A stretch of 64,000 nt of DNA from Hirudo medicinalis (taxonomy: Eukaryota > Annelida > Clitellata > Hirudinida > Hirudinidae): contig MPNW01000076.1 in NCBI GenBank assembly GCA_011800805.1, forward strand, positions 1,920 to 65,919. The letters are read 5' to 3'. The notes beneath the pieces were generated by a model. The model ran no database searches. It had not been told where the DNA came from and was given only the letters and a program-made list of their open reading frames with translations. The position numbers and the translations under genes are program-made. Positions within the stretch are counted from its first letter, which is position 1. Each line of letters begins with the position of its first letter. This document shows, piece by piece, positions 24,174 through 36,035 of this stretch.

Positions 24174-26178
24174 TTTCTTTCCGTAATTTATGATTGTGCT
24201 GTCCTAGTGAATGTTTATATTGACTGACATTAAACTCCGAGATGGATTATGCATATTTTCTGTTTGACTCTAGTAATTTTTCATAATTTGCTTTGAAATT
24301 AAAAGATTGATTAGGGACTATTATTTCGATGAGAAACATTCAAGTGGAAGTAACGAAGTGGAACGAGGCTTACTCTTGCTCTGCTTGTGTAAAGAGTCTT
24401 TCTCGCTTTGATGGTTGGCTCACTATTTGAAAAGCGAGAACCCATCTTAAAGAGACAGGGCGTAAGATGATCGAGTTTCATCACGGCTATAGTCTCCCAT
24501 GTTACGACATATCAGATAATGGTGTAACCATGATAATGATAAATAATTAGAGGTTGATTGTAGTGGCTAACCAGAGCTTCAAGATTACCAATAAGGCTTT
24601 GCTTAATTTCCTTGTATGAAAAAATCATTTATATGAGAGCTTAGGATAAACTGGCTAATCCGGTAGTGGATTCTACTATTAAGTTATTTTACTTATTAGT
24701 AAACTCTCGACTCCTTTTTAGTAATTTAGGTATTAGTAACTGTGTATCCTTACTAAACCACTATAACAGTAACTAAATGGCATCACTAAATGGTACCTCT
24801 CCTGGAACTAGATCGTATCCTTATCGAATGGTTGCTAGCTAATGACAGCTTTGTTAGCAACTTGACAAGCCGAGTATAAGTTGCCATACTCATCTGTGTT
24901 TTGAAGTGGTTACTAATTTGCTTGTCATGACATAACAGAAAATAATCTTCCAGTTTGGAAGGTGTATCTTTGGAAGGCTTTTGCGAACCTATGTTGCAGG
25001 ACAGGGACTCCGATAGAAATTTCAAGCCGCAAGGCCCCTAAACTAAACTGTAAAAAATCGTAATAATAGAGGCTCATATTTGGTCGTTATCGATAACGTT
25101 TTAACAAATAAAAAAAAAATATAAAAAATAATTCTATACTTTCTATGTCTCACCAGGAAGTATTTTTTTTAAAAAGTTTTTATCATTGCGGGCTCAGATC
25201 AGCAACCAGGTACTCCCTCGTCAAATCATCTGCCCGACGTGCGACACTGGATGGCACGGATGGTCTACAGATGTTGTTGGCCCGCAGATCTGGAATAGAC
25301 TCCCCCTCCTATTATCAATACATATCAATACCGATCCAGCCAGTTTTCATTCTGCCCTCAAAACTTTCCTATTAGGGGAAAGCTACCCCAATATTGAAGT
25401 GGTCTGGAAATTCTGTTTTGGACATACATTATCATTATCATTGCAGTTCACTATGTAAGGCAGTAATATTATATAGCCATAAATTATAAACTTTGCACAT
25501 TTTAAGACATGAACGGGCCAAAAAAAAATTCCCGGACCCCTGAGCACTCTGCGACACAGGAACGTCATTTTGGAGGAGGGATGAAGGCGTTGCCCCTGTT
25601 TTTGTAAAGGTAAACAATGAAGCGAAAAAAAGGTTCGCTTTTCAGGATTGAGCGAGGTTCCACCTCTAAAGCTAAAATGACTTCGTTTTAAATGCATTAA
25701 TAGAAATGATTTTTTCCACATTTCGTCCTAAAATGCTTCCACCTATTCATGAGTGGCCTGCTTCTTATCATTATTGCAGTTCTATCTTTGGTTACCTATA
25801 AATAAACTCGGACTTTTAAATGTATTTTGATTTAACGGCACTCATTTCAATATGAACGTTCCTAAAGCTGCAAATCATGTCATTTCCCGAAATCGATGAT
25901 TTGGTGTTTTCATTAATGGAGTTATTTTTGAAAATAATATTAAGCAATGTTTATGCCAATTATTATTAGTATTTATTAACAAACACGAGCGGTAAGGTCT
26001 CTAACTGAGTCAGAATCCATTTGTAAAGTGCGGCAGAGCTTAACGCAAAAACAAAATTAAAAACACGCTGTGCATTACTTATTATATATTGGAACATAAA
26101 ACATAGTAATATGCATATTTGCTTAGTTTTTATCAAAGGCAGACCTTTCAGCGTTATGTTAGAAGTGCGTTCAACAAT
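24174..26178. other. intergenic region with LINE remnant
   Basis: No host exon supported. A decayed reverse-transcriptase tail lies at 25186-25400 (separate entry). The rest is AT-rich with short meaningless ORFs, including one on the minus strand at 25383-25721. Confidence 0.5.
25186..25400 (+). pseudogene. LINE reverse-transcriptase C-terminal remnant
   Basis: Two neighbouring frames carry pieces of the typical end of non-LTR retrotransposon ORF2. GLRSATRYSLV sits in one frame; VVGPQIWNRLPLLL followed by PASFHSALKTFLL sits in the next. The pattern LRS..., GPxxWNxLP, FxxxLKTxL is the usual order in LINE polymerases. A frameshift between the pieces and the absence of upstream RT motifs show it is dead. 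The clade cannot be assigned. Confidence 0.5.
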
Positions 26179-29100
26179 CTAGGCATCACCACCTGGAGTA
26201 AGTGGTTCTGATGGAACGGCATATGTCGTTGCCTCATCACCTTCAGAATGTTTATTTTTCGAAGCTTCTTCACCTTTGGCATCTACCTGACCGTCTTCTC
26301 CAACACATTCAACATCATCAACATTTTCATCATGTTCTTTTACTTCTAATTGTTCACCTATTTTAACTTCCTTTTCAATTTCATCTTCGCCCTTATGTAC
26401 CTGACCGTCTTCTCCTACACATTCAACATCGTCATCTTCTTTTGAGCTCTTTCCACCCTCTTCTGTGGTGACCTTTCCACCCTCCTCGGTGGTGACCTTT
26501 CCACCTTCTTCTATAGTGACCTTTCCACCTTCTTCTATAGTGACCTTTCCACCCTCCTCTGTGGTGACCTTTCCACCCTCCTCTGTGGTGACCTTTCCAC
26601 TCTCCTCTGTAGTGACCTTCCCACCCTCCTCTGTAGTGACCTTTCCACCCTCCTCTGTAGTGACCTTACCCCCTTCTTCTCTTGAACTCTTTCTCCCTTC
26701 TTTGCTTGAACTCTTCCCACCCTCCTCGGTGGTGACCTTTCCACCCTCCTCTGTGGTTACCTTTCCACCCTCCTCTCTGGTGACCTTTCCACCCTCCTCT
26801 GTAGTGACCTTTCCACCCTCCTCTGTGGTTACCTTTCCACCCTCCTCTCTGGTGACCTTTCCACCCTCCTCTGTAGTGACCTTTCCACCCTCCTCTGTGG
26901 TGACCTTTCCACCCTCTTCTATGGTGACCTTTCCACCCTCCTCAGTAGTGACCTTGCTACCCTCCTCTGTAGTGACCTTTCCACCATCTTCTCTGTAAGA
27001 GTCGATGGTCGTCGGACGGTCCTCTTCGTTATATCTAGCAGTTGTGTCTCTTTCGTCGCACTCATAAACTTCTCCGACCGTTGTTGGGCGATCTTCTTCG
27101 TTATATGCAGCCGTAGATTCTTTTCCCTCGCATTCATAAACTTCATCAATTGTCGTTGGATAATCTTCGTCGTTATACCCTGCAAAGGAGTCGCTGCCTT
27201 CGCATTCAGTGTATTCATCCTCGCTCTCTTCCTCTTCACATTCCACTTCTCTCTTTTTCGCCTCCTTGGCCTTTTTCTCTTTCTTGGCTTTGACTGCTTC
27301 ATCTCTCATAAGATTTTCTATCACTTTCGTTACGAACTTTTTGGCAGCCTTTGATAGGTGTTTGCTTATTTCCTCGTCAGATTTTGGAGTGTCTTTTGTG
27401 CATTTTATTTTTCTGATCGTGTCTCTAATTAAGAAATCCATGCATTTGTTTTTCATTAAGTCGTCGCTATATTTCTCAATCAAATCTTGGATATTCTTGC
27501 ACATGGCTATCTGTTTATGGACATCTTGTTCTTTGTGAGAAAATGAAGCTATGGTTAAGACATCGTCGGTTTCTATCGCTCCACAAGACAGAGAGTCCTG
27601 GAATCAATAACTAGCGTTATTATAATTATCTTTACTTAACTTTATTATATTTAACTTTCCTTAATTACAATAACTTTGATCAATCTAATAAGCAATTGAA
27701 TGATTTGCCTTAATAGTGAGAAGAGCAGTTCTGAGCAGAGCAGCAATGAGACACAAGACGAGATTATCTTTATCGGATTTTTCATCAGGTTCAAGCGCAT
27801 CCAAAATCTCTCTCGCTTCGCAAACAGCTTTTCTTCCATCGATCAACTGGCAGGAAAGAATGTCAAGATCATTGGCATTTGACGCCTCAGATATTGCAGC
27901 CTGAAACCTCTGATCAAGAACTGCCTGAGGAGATTGGTTCTTTTCTTCCATTAGTGTTCCCTCGCATTTCATCCTTCCTGACACCCTTATCAGCTGCTCC
28001 CGGATATACCTGGTATTCACCGATTGTTTGTAAGAGAAATAGTTTTCATAAACACAAACTACTGAAAATTTCACAATTTTAAAAACAATTTTCAAATGCA
28101 AGCCTGACTATGGCGTCAAAGAGATAAGAATCGATGATGAATAGAAGAAAAGGGGTTATAAATTATGTCAACAAAATAAGGGGTGGGGGTTTGCAAAAGT
28201 TTGAAAATTCTTGACAAGGGAGAGGGGAGTTTATGATTATTTGACGTCAACAATGTTATTTTTTTATGATAAAAAAATCTAAATTTTGTCATGGATTTAT
28301 AACATCTGTTAGTACCTCAGTTAAGTCGTCACTGCTTGAACGGATTTACAAAATCTCTAACCTCTATGGTGTTGTCCATTAATTATGTCAACAAATTTAA
28401 GGTAATTTTTGACCCCTTCTCTCTCCCTTGTCAACAACTGTCAAACTTCTAGAGAGACCCTATCAAAAAACTGACAACCCCCCATAAAATAGGTTTGTTT
28501 TACAATTTTTATCTTGAATTTTTATCAATTTTTATCACTTTGAAATTGTGACTTTTATTTTGAAAATAAATAAAAAATTTTAAACTGAATATTATTGTCA
28601 ATTCTTTTAATGTCAGTTTCTACCATCTTTCCATGGGAGTCAAAAGTTCTTCTATTGTAATAATAAGCGTAGTATCGGATTCATCATTTCCATCCTTTTG
28701 TTGAACTTATAAACCAGACAAATCAACATCATTTTCATCTAACCATTCATCACATAAAATAGCAGAATTTTGTGTGCAATAATTGCCATCAGCTCTTTCT
28801 GTCATTTGGCAGCCACTCGAATTGGCTGAAGGTTTTTTTGTTGAAAAACAGATGTTAATTTGTTATGCCCATGATCGCATTGTCGGTGTTGTTGAACATG
28901 TTTCGTTAACATGACCTGTGAACAGGGCCGCAGACAGAAATTTCGGGCTCCTAGGCAGTGCCTAGTTGGCACAGCGTCTAGAGGCCCATATGTTAAGGCA
29001 ATTTGGAAAAATATGGCAAAATGAAAGAGCAAAAAAAGGTCATGTTTGTAAAATTTCAATATTTTAAAACCTGGGTGGGCCCGTAAAAATTACTGGGCCC

Positions 29101-31793
29101 TTGGGCATTTGCCCCCTCTCGGCGGCCCTGCTCGTGAAGCATTGTAGATGTTACAGATTTTGCAAATCCGTTCAAGCAGTGACGACTGAACTGAAGGACT
29201 AACAGTAATATTATAAATCCATCCGTTAAAATTTCGAATTTTTATCATAAAGAATAACAATGTTGACGTCAATTGATCTTAAACTCCCCCCCTCCCCCTT
29301 GTCAAGAATTATCAAACTTTATCAAACCCCCTCACTCCCCTATTTTGTTGACATAATTTATGGACGGCCTCTATGTTGTTTCACAAGCAGGGCCGCCGAG
29401 AGGGGGGCAAGTGCCCAAGGGCCCGGTAAATTTTTGGGACCCGTCCGGGTTTTAAAATATTGAAATTTTGCAATCACGACTTTTTTGCTTTTCCATTTCA
29501 AATTGACAACATATGGACCGTCACGGTCCAGGGGCCCGAAATTTCTGTAGGTTTACAAGTGATGTTACAGAAACATGTTCAGCAACACCGACAATGCGAT
29601 CATGGGCATAACAAATTAACATCTGTTTATCAATAACAACAAAATTCAGCCAATTCAAATGGCTGCCAAATGACAGAAAGAGCTGATGGCAATTATTGCA
29701 CACAAAGAAAATTCTGATTTTTTATGTGCTGAATAGTTAGATGAAGATGATGTCGATTTGTATGGTTCACCAAAATGGTAATGATCAGTGGCGGATTTAG
29801 GGGGGCCGGGGAGGGCCATGAAAAATCTTTCGATTCTCGAAAGTTTAAAAACTTATCTTCGGTCTATGATGCTAGCTGAAAGACTGGCTATCCCTTATAT
29901 ACATAAATCAAGATATTGAAATGAAGTGGTAGTCATATCTTTAAGAGAGCCGCATTTTTCGCATAACTTTCTTAAATATGAATTTTATACCCTAAAATTT
30001 GGTTATATAATTTAAATATCATTACGAAATCTTTTAATAAATTTAAAAACGAAATGCAAATTGATGTGCCAATTTGTTCGTCCATATCTTTAAGAGCGGT
30101 TTCACGTATTTGCATAATTAATATTAATTAGAAACTTTAGAAACTCCCACACCTCAAGAAAGAGGATAGACAACTGGAATGGGCAAAACATATGGTTGAT
30201 TATGAGGACTTTACGGAAGTCAGTAATTATTCTAGTGAAACAAAGTTTAACTTCTGTAATCCTGATGGGTGCTACTATTATTGGCATGATTTAGAGATGC
30301 AATAAGAGGTTTATTGCAATAGAAAATTCGGAGAGGTTCCGTGATGGTATGGAAAGGATTTTCACCATGCGGTCAGACAGAATTAGCTTTTATGAGAGGA
30401 AAACACGCTTCGAAAGACTATCACGACCATCTTCAGTATTCATGAAAATGACTGATTTCCATCAAGGTAGACCTCAAAGGAGTCGATGGCAAAAATTACC
30501 TTAAATTTGTTGACATAATTAATGGACCACCACCACCAATGATTAACCATATTTTCGCTTTAACTACTCAAAAATTTATAACATCTCCAAGTCTTTTAAG
30601 GAAATTAAATTTAAGGAAACTATTGCGACTACGATTACAAACCTTCCAGTCAAGGTCTGACTATTACTTCTGAGCAATGGAGCTCCTTCCCACTTCGAAA
30701 CAGTTTCATTTGTTTCTTTATCAGATTCCATTGCTCGTTTTCGCTCACTTTCTTGCTCATTCTCAGATGCTTTGGCTTGAGACAAAGCGATGAGGACTTC
30801 AAAATCGTTTTTCAGTAAATCGGCTAGTTCGTCCTTTACTTCGTTTGATAACTCTCCCATGAAGTATCGAATGCGTATGATCTTGAACTTGGACTGTTTT
30901 GTGTGCTGGACACATGCCAAAGGTAAACGAAGATGCTTGATGGTGAGAGCCACAGCATTTTGAATTATGGTGAAGGCTAGAGAATCAGCCACTGATGGCA
31001 CTTCATCTTGAGCAGACGACATTTTTGAGAAATCTTTTTGCAACTGTTCTTTGCTGCACTTGTGTTCTTTAAACTGTTCAGATTCTGGAAATCACAATTT
31101 TTTATGAGACATTATATGACCTCTTGACATGAGTTGTGTTAACAGGTTTCACTTTTTAAGTTAAATTTAACTTAAATATCAAACATTTGCCTTTTTAAAA
31201 TATATTATTCAATTACATGGAACAAAGCCAGAGCCATTAGGCAAATTACCAACCTGGCCTATGAACATCTTTCGAAGTTTTCGAACCAAATGATTTCGAT
31301 TTATTTTTTGAATAAATCTTCAAAATTAAATTTTAAACTTTTTAAGCTTTTTCAAAGATTGGTTTAATTCCGTTAACGACATTTCTCATATGATAAAATA
31401 TATTATCACCATTTTATATGTCCACATCACAGTAATAAGTTTTGATTACATGATAAATATTAAAGAAATAACTCATCTCTTTGACTACCTCTGTTTCGTC
31501 GTCTTGATCGTCACAATATAAGTCTGCTTCCAATTGCAAGAACAGCTGCGAGAATAAATGGATAGGATTATTAAATTATATTTAATAACTAAAATAATTT
31601 TACTTCTAATGATAATTATCATCAATTATCACTCGATAATACATAAACGTCTCCAAATAAGTCAACTTACGTCGTTGTAAGGACATGGGTCACCCCATTC
31701 ACCCCCTTCAAATACATCTGAAACGACATTCATGATCATTTAGCATTGACAATTCAAATGTTTAGTATTACCTTTCGTTAGTCGATTTGACAT
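26179..31793 (-). CDS. unrecognised acidic protein with 23-unit octapeptide repeat
   Basis: I do not recognise this gene. The proposed chain is 31793-31772, 31717-31671, 31545-31473, 31084-30668, 28061-27709, 27597-26179 (776 aa). The phases agree at every junction, but the 30668-to-28061 join across a 2.6-kb transposon-filled intron is uncertain, so these may be two genes. The start MSNRLTKDVFEGGEWGDP is acidic. The middle is helical and charged (ELADLLKNDFEVLIALSQAK). The last exon has three about 25-residue acidic repeats (YNEEDRPTT core), then 23 copies of GGKVTTEE at about residues 504-690, then a twice-repeated DVECVGEDGQV. There is no signal peptide or membrane segment. The intron after exon 5 would start with GC (AAG|GCAAAT). 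The protein is probably largely disordered; function unknown. Confidence 0.5.
26435..26986 (-). repeat. 24-bp coding minisatellite (GGKVTTEE units)
   Basis: Twenty-three direct 24-bp units, each coding eight residues, mostly GGKVTTEE with variants KVTREE, KVTIEE, KSSSKE and KSSREE. Units 6-8 and 9-11 repeat the same three-unit order (REE, TEE, TEE), a 72-bp higher-order period. Because the unit is a multiple of three and lacks stops, long spurious ORFs appear on both strands. Confidence 0.95.
28150..28375 (+). repeat. left copy of an inverted repeat (with 29130-29365)
   Basis: Read forward, this contains AATTATGTCAACAAAATA, then TTCTTGACAAGGGAGAGG, then GTCGTCACTGCTTGAACGG. The reverse complement of 29130-29365 has the same blocks in the same order with modest divergence. 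The tip GTCCATAAATTATGTCAAC is present in the right copy. It looks like a non-autonomous DNA transposon present twice in opposite orientation. Confidence 0.75.
28923..29130. mobile_element. non-autonomous hAT-like element (MITE), copy 1
   Basis: Starts CAGGGCCGC and ends GGCGGCCCTG, the CAGGG-type terminus usual for hAT elements. The flanking 8-mers CCTGTGAA and CTCGTGAA are near-identical, fitting an aged 8-bp target duplication. It is about 208 bp, with no coding capacity. Confidence 0.6.
29388..29551. mobile_element. non-autonomous hAT-like element (MITE), copy 2, inverted
   Basis: Begins CAGGGCCGCCGAGAGG and matches the reverse complement of copy 1 through the GGGCCCGAAATTTCTG region. 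The flanks TTCACAAG and TTTACAAG resemble a target duplication. The distal terminus appears eroded. Sequence beyond it also matches the flank of copy 1, so the whole block was duplicated in inverted orientation. Confidence 0.5.
29787..29822 (+). mobile_element. hAT-type terminus (CAGTGGCGGA)
   Basis: The string CAGTGGCGGATTTAGGGGGG is a very common hAT-type 5' end. A matching right end was not found nearby, so only one terminus is claimed. Confidence 0.4.
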
Positions 31794-32849
31794 TACGTTA
31801 TCTATGTTTGATTAGATACAATCGACTATTTACTGTATGGACATTGAGCGCTCAATGGATACTGCCTGTGTGATTGAATGCATACTCTTTTCCTGACTGA
31901 GTTGATCAAATCATTCAGTCTCTTAGTGTGCTTCTCTCTGGACAATAGCACGTTATCTGTAAGTAAATTTTCATTTTAATAGAAACTGTTGAAACTAATT
32001 GCAATGAAGTTCAAACGAAGTAATTTCTAAGTAGCCGAGTAACTAATTATGAATTATAAAGAGCCATATTCGTAACGTCAGATGCGCTCTTTGTTAACCA
32101 TTTATATAGCGCTCCTTCTTAAGGCCACTTGTGGCAAGCTGGGTTGTGAACTACACATATATAAATGACTATTTTTTTTTGTCAAAAAGTCTATTTAATG
32201 GACAAAAATAAGCAAGAGTCGACCATGTATCTTTCTTCTTCTGTAAGCAATGTATTCGTTGAATTCCCTGACGTGTTTGCATTTTTCATAATTAAGAACT
32301 TTTTCCTTAGCTACATAATCTGCTCGGTCCTGGACTTGAGCTCGACTTCTCTTCATCCATTCAAACCAGAACTAAATTATTCAAAATTGTAAATTAGCAT
32401 AATTAGTTAATATTATTTATAGAATATCAGTGGAAAGTCAAGTTGTAACTTTTGATTGCTTATCTTCGTAAGTTTGAAGCCTCCTCAATCTTATCAACGC
32501 TTTCTTCTTTATGTGGTCCAGCAAAACTTGTCGAAACTTAAGTAAAGTTTGTCTCTCACCCTTCATAAAAAGAACTTATTATAAAACACATGACTTAGTT
32601 ATGCAGAAGCATTTTTATTATAGCAAGTGAAAGATTTTAAATAAATATTCATGGCCTATAAATGTGTATTTATATTTACATGATAAATATGCAAAGGCCC
32701 ATTTACAACCACTGTTAAATCATTCATCAACTAATTTGCAACAAACAAGTCCTCCAATATACTTCAATTTCAATTAAAATTAATATAATGTAATATTTTA
32801 TACGTAATTATGATGTATAATTCTAAGTGATTTTTAATTAATCTAATGG
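31794..32849. other. intergenic, with repeat family A copy 2
   Basis: No exon supported. A partial copy of repeat family A lies at 32082-32163 (CCATTTATATAGCGCTCC, then CACTTGTGGCA, then GGGTTGTGAAC). The promoter of the acidic-protein gene should lie at the left end. The 75-codon ORF at 32165-32392 has no family resemblance. Confidence 0.45.
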
Positions 32850-33777
32850 TTAATCAATCGTTATTACTTCACAAAATTCTTTGAAATAAGGGGTCGTTTC
32901 AAATTCAGTGACCGATCTTTCACAGACACCTTTCATTTCATCTCTTAATATTTCTGAATATCTACAAGATAAGAAGATTTTGTTAATATTTTTAAGACTC
33001 CAGCTAAATTGATAAATCACTGATCGACCTAACTCCAAGGGCATTATCGTCACAAGAATTTCCCTGCTTGGCTCTTTGGTCTTCTTTCGATCTCACGATA
33101 GTTTTTACAACCAAGTTGTGGACATCTTCGCATTCTGTTTGCCTCTGTTTCACATAAAGTAATGGAAATATCTAGATATTATTCTCACTTTAATCGAACA
33201 TTTAAACCTGCATGGTCCTTATGGCATCCAGACTGCAATCGTGCAGATAAGATCGATATTTGTTGAAATCCTTCAGAGTGGCACAAGTCTTTCCTTCCCT
33301 TGTTATCAATCCTTGCCTGGATAAACATAAACATGAAACGTTTGAATAAAAAATTAAAAGTCTAAATAAAAATGAAGCTATTTCATACGAACTTATAAAG
33401 AAGCTTAAGTCGCCTGGCATTGGAAAAGTAGCACTTGAGATTTGGATCTCTGAGGGCATTGTATTCTGGATCACATGGAAGTCTGAGTAAAAGTGGATCC
33501 CAAGTGTTGAAATCCAGATTTTTGTTCTTCACCCAAGGCTGCACACAAGTCGGTCAAACACAAGTCGGACAAAACTTTTGTCAAATTCAACTCGTCAAAC
33601 AAAATGTCTCACCCCTGTTCCAATATTTCCATCTCCGATGTACAAATTAACTGCTCCGTCGGGAGTGTCTTTCAACATTGGGAGCTTGTTTTGTAAGGGC
33701 ATATACCTCCATTTGGGAAGATAGTAAGGAGGCAGTCCTTGGAACCTGCACATTTTTTTTGGTTTCGATGTCTTCAT
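32850..33777 (-). CDS. small protein resembling the N-terminal domain of FSIP2
   Basis: Five exons: 33777-33613, 33538-33393, 33316-33208, 33144-33029, 32961-32850; 215 aa. It opens MKTSKPKKMCRFQGLP, then KWRYMPLQNKLPML. Human fibrous-sheath-interacting protein 2 has the same order near its N-terminus: GVKLPVIPG; DPxLKAYY; a Lys-rich KxGxIT stretch; TLRELNKYRQYL. Here the matching segments are NKLPMLKDTPDG, LRDPNLKCYFSN, KQGLITREGKTCATLKDFNKY and RSYLHD. Human FSIP2 is a sperm-flagellum protein of nearly 7,000 aa, so this is either a stand-alone domain or a truncated model; GAA|GTAATA near the stop could be a cryptic donor. The homology is inferred from remembered pattern, not from a search. 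A flagellar or ciliary role would be a guess. Confidence 0.5.
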
Positions 33778-36035
33778 GGTCAATCAACCTTATCAATGAG
33801 TAAGGTGTATTTAGCAATTTTTTTATCTGTGATTACAGGACTTGTGAAGGTTGTTCTCCAATTCTTGATATTTGAAATTACAACGGAATATTTTCGTACG
33901 TCAAATCGTGTTTTGATCATGTGACGCCGATATTCGGCTTATTTTACAACCGAATCATACTAAAAATTAAATGCTTTGTTTAGAAACCACTGCGCTATTT
34001 GCAATGAGTAAATGGCTAACTAAAGCCTTTTAGCTTTCGCGCTCAAATTTTTGAGGTATCTAGATCGAGTAAGTAGAGAAAGTCATTTCAATATATTCTT
34101 CTGGCAAATGATAAAACTCCAAAGCAACATCATCATTGCGAGTAACTTGAACAAAAAAAAATATTACAACGTGGTTGGTCCACATTGCGCTCTGCAGATA
34201 ATTATTAGGAACAGCCTGTCACTCTCTTTTGCCAAAATAACCTCAATCAGGGATCAAAATTGTCAATTCTCGAATTAGGACATAAGTTGGATTACCAAAA
34301 ATTACTGCAACAGTTTTAGGCTGTTACTTCAAAACTACTGTAGAAGGAGCATGGTGACCTTCAATGGAATATTTGCCTTGCTATTGTGCGCAAAAACATT
34401 TCGATTTTCAAATGAATTTTTCGCTATGATTTTCCTTTTACTAGCAATGCTATTTAATAATAATTTTCCACCGAACCTTTGACTGATTAGTTGTTTGAGG
34501 CCGACCGAATGTGTTTTTTTGCTTCGGCCGAGACCGAAGCAGAAGCCGAAAATTTAACGAGACCTTCGGCCGAAATATAAAGATATATAACCCAGTCGTG
34601 AAACAACGATGCAAATGCAAAATTCAACATTGCGAACAATACTTTATTAATTAGCAAGTAATCCATATTTCAGAAATAATCAGGTTAGTAATTGAATTGC
34701 ATGAGAAACAAAGAAGCAGCAAGGGCATTTACACTCTTATGATCAAAGATATGTCCTGCAGAAGTCTGGCCTTTTATTGGACGTTAGTACTTAACATCCC
34801 CTGCGATTCCATGTGGTTCCTTTTGAAATGATGATGATGATGAGCCTGACATTCGAAACTCGTAGCAGATTCAAGTGTACCAATTAACGCTATTGAATCA
34901 AAATTAATTATAAAAACAAAACATTAATTAATTTTTGATTTTCGGTTCCGGTCGGTCTCTAAACCACCTTTTATGAACCCTGTAATACAAATTATTTCTT
35001 AGACAGGAAGAGGTAGAGAAAGTAGAGAAAAAGCCTCGAAGAACATCAAAAGCATTTCTTGTCGAAATCCCATCGATTTTCAAATTTTACTGCTTAATTT
35101 TATATAAAATTAATTAAGTATGTGTATGACGAAAATTCGTCGATGAAAATTAAACGGTAATTTAAAACATAACCGAAGAAATTGTATCATTCTTAAGCCT
35201 GGGCCTTATTTATGGTGGCCTTGAGGTCCTGTGATTCGGACTTACGCCACCATATTCTTATTTGAATTGAATTGAATTATGAAGCGCATTGTACCTTTGC
35301 CGAAAAACGTCTTCAACTGGAAGTTGCAAATTCTCAGTTGCTTCATTTTTGACACCTGAGGGGGAAAAAGACGTGGGGAAGATCTAGGCTTGCACGTATT
35401 TGCTCATCTGAGAAGTGGAATGACATCCTTGACTGATTCCATGCGGCCTCCTGGAGTTTCCCCAACTTACAAAGCTAAATAATTTTATTCAAAGCGACCG
35501 TAACTTTATATCAATACTAAATCGTGGTGTGAGTGCGCACTCAAGACCAGCGGGTGATCACACAATTCCTCTTTCCCTTGAAAGACTCTGACGCTGTGCA
35601 CATTACGCCTTAAAAAATAACTATTATCATAAGAAACCAAAAATCCAGATGATCCATCATCCCGAATGGTGGATGCGACAGAGAGTAAAGGACTTGACAC
35701 TTGACTCCAGTCTATCCAGTTTAGTCCAATTTCCTAACGAATTGACAAAGCTGCAGTAAAAATGTTGTTTTACAATTCTAATAACAAAAAAGCTTCGGGA
35801 ATCAAAATGGCGAATTGACATCAGATAGTTAAAAAAAACTCTCAGCAACAGTAAAAAAAGTGCACAATATTCATTGACTTCGCTATTGTGCTCGCACGGA
35901 TGTATTAACAATTTGTTCAACTTTAAATACACCATGTTCAAACAACATCTTTGCAACTATTCAAAGATGTGCTGTATTAACGGTCTTTTTGGGGAGATAG
36001 TGGTCTCTGCTTTTCCCTAGATCGGCTTTGGGGCC
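33778..36035. other. intergenic region with MITE
   Basis: Contains the MITE at 34490-34966 (separate entry). A minus-strand frame at 35506-35690 (SPLLSVASTIRDDGSSGF) might be a 3' exon of the next gene, but no phase-compatible acceptor could be chosen. The rest is AT-rich, with nothing recognised. Confidence 0.4.
34490..34966. mobile_element. MITE with CCGACCG terminal inverted repeats
   Basis: The left end reads TTGTTTGAGGCCGACCGAAT. The reverse complement of the right end reads GGTTTAGAGACCGACCGG, giving imperfect inverted termini about 480 bp apart. The interior near 34520-34580 is built from TTCGGC/GCCGAA units able to fold. No coding frame. Confidence 0.5.

Larger units (their letters stand above)
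28368..30534. mobile_element. composite DNA transposon relic with about 43-bp terminal inverted repeats
   Basis: The left end (28368-28415) and the reverse complement of the right end (30491-30534) both read GTCCATTAATTATGTCAACA and continue AATTTAAGGTAATTTTT, nearly perfectly matched. No transposase frame is visible inside. The interior holds an inverted duplication (28700-29130 against 29385-29765), the second copy of the flanking repeat, and hAT-like ends. It lies in the proposed large intron of the acidic repeat-protein gene. The superfamily is unassigned. Confidence 0.65.

Noticed and set aside
24100..24780. Scattered TAGTAA/TTACTA strings suggesting a palindromic element
   Set aside because: Too short and irregular to define arms or ends.
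26465..26998. Plus-strand 177-codon ORF of FPPSSVVT repeats, and other long ORFs across 26.5-27.3 kb
   Set aside because: They are antisense or out-of-frame readings of the 24-bp minisatellite and its flanks; a repeat unit divisible by three without stops creates them automatically.
35506..35690. Possible last exon of the orphan membrane protein gene
   Set aside because: No acceptor gives a frame compatible with the phase-0 donor at 36105.
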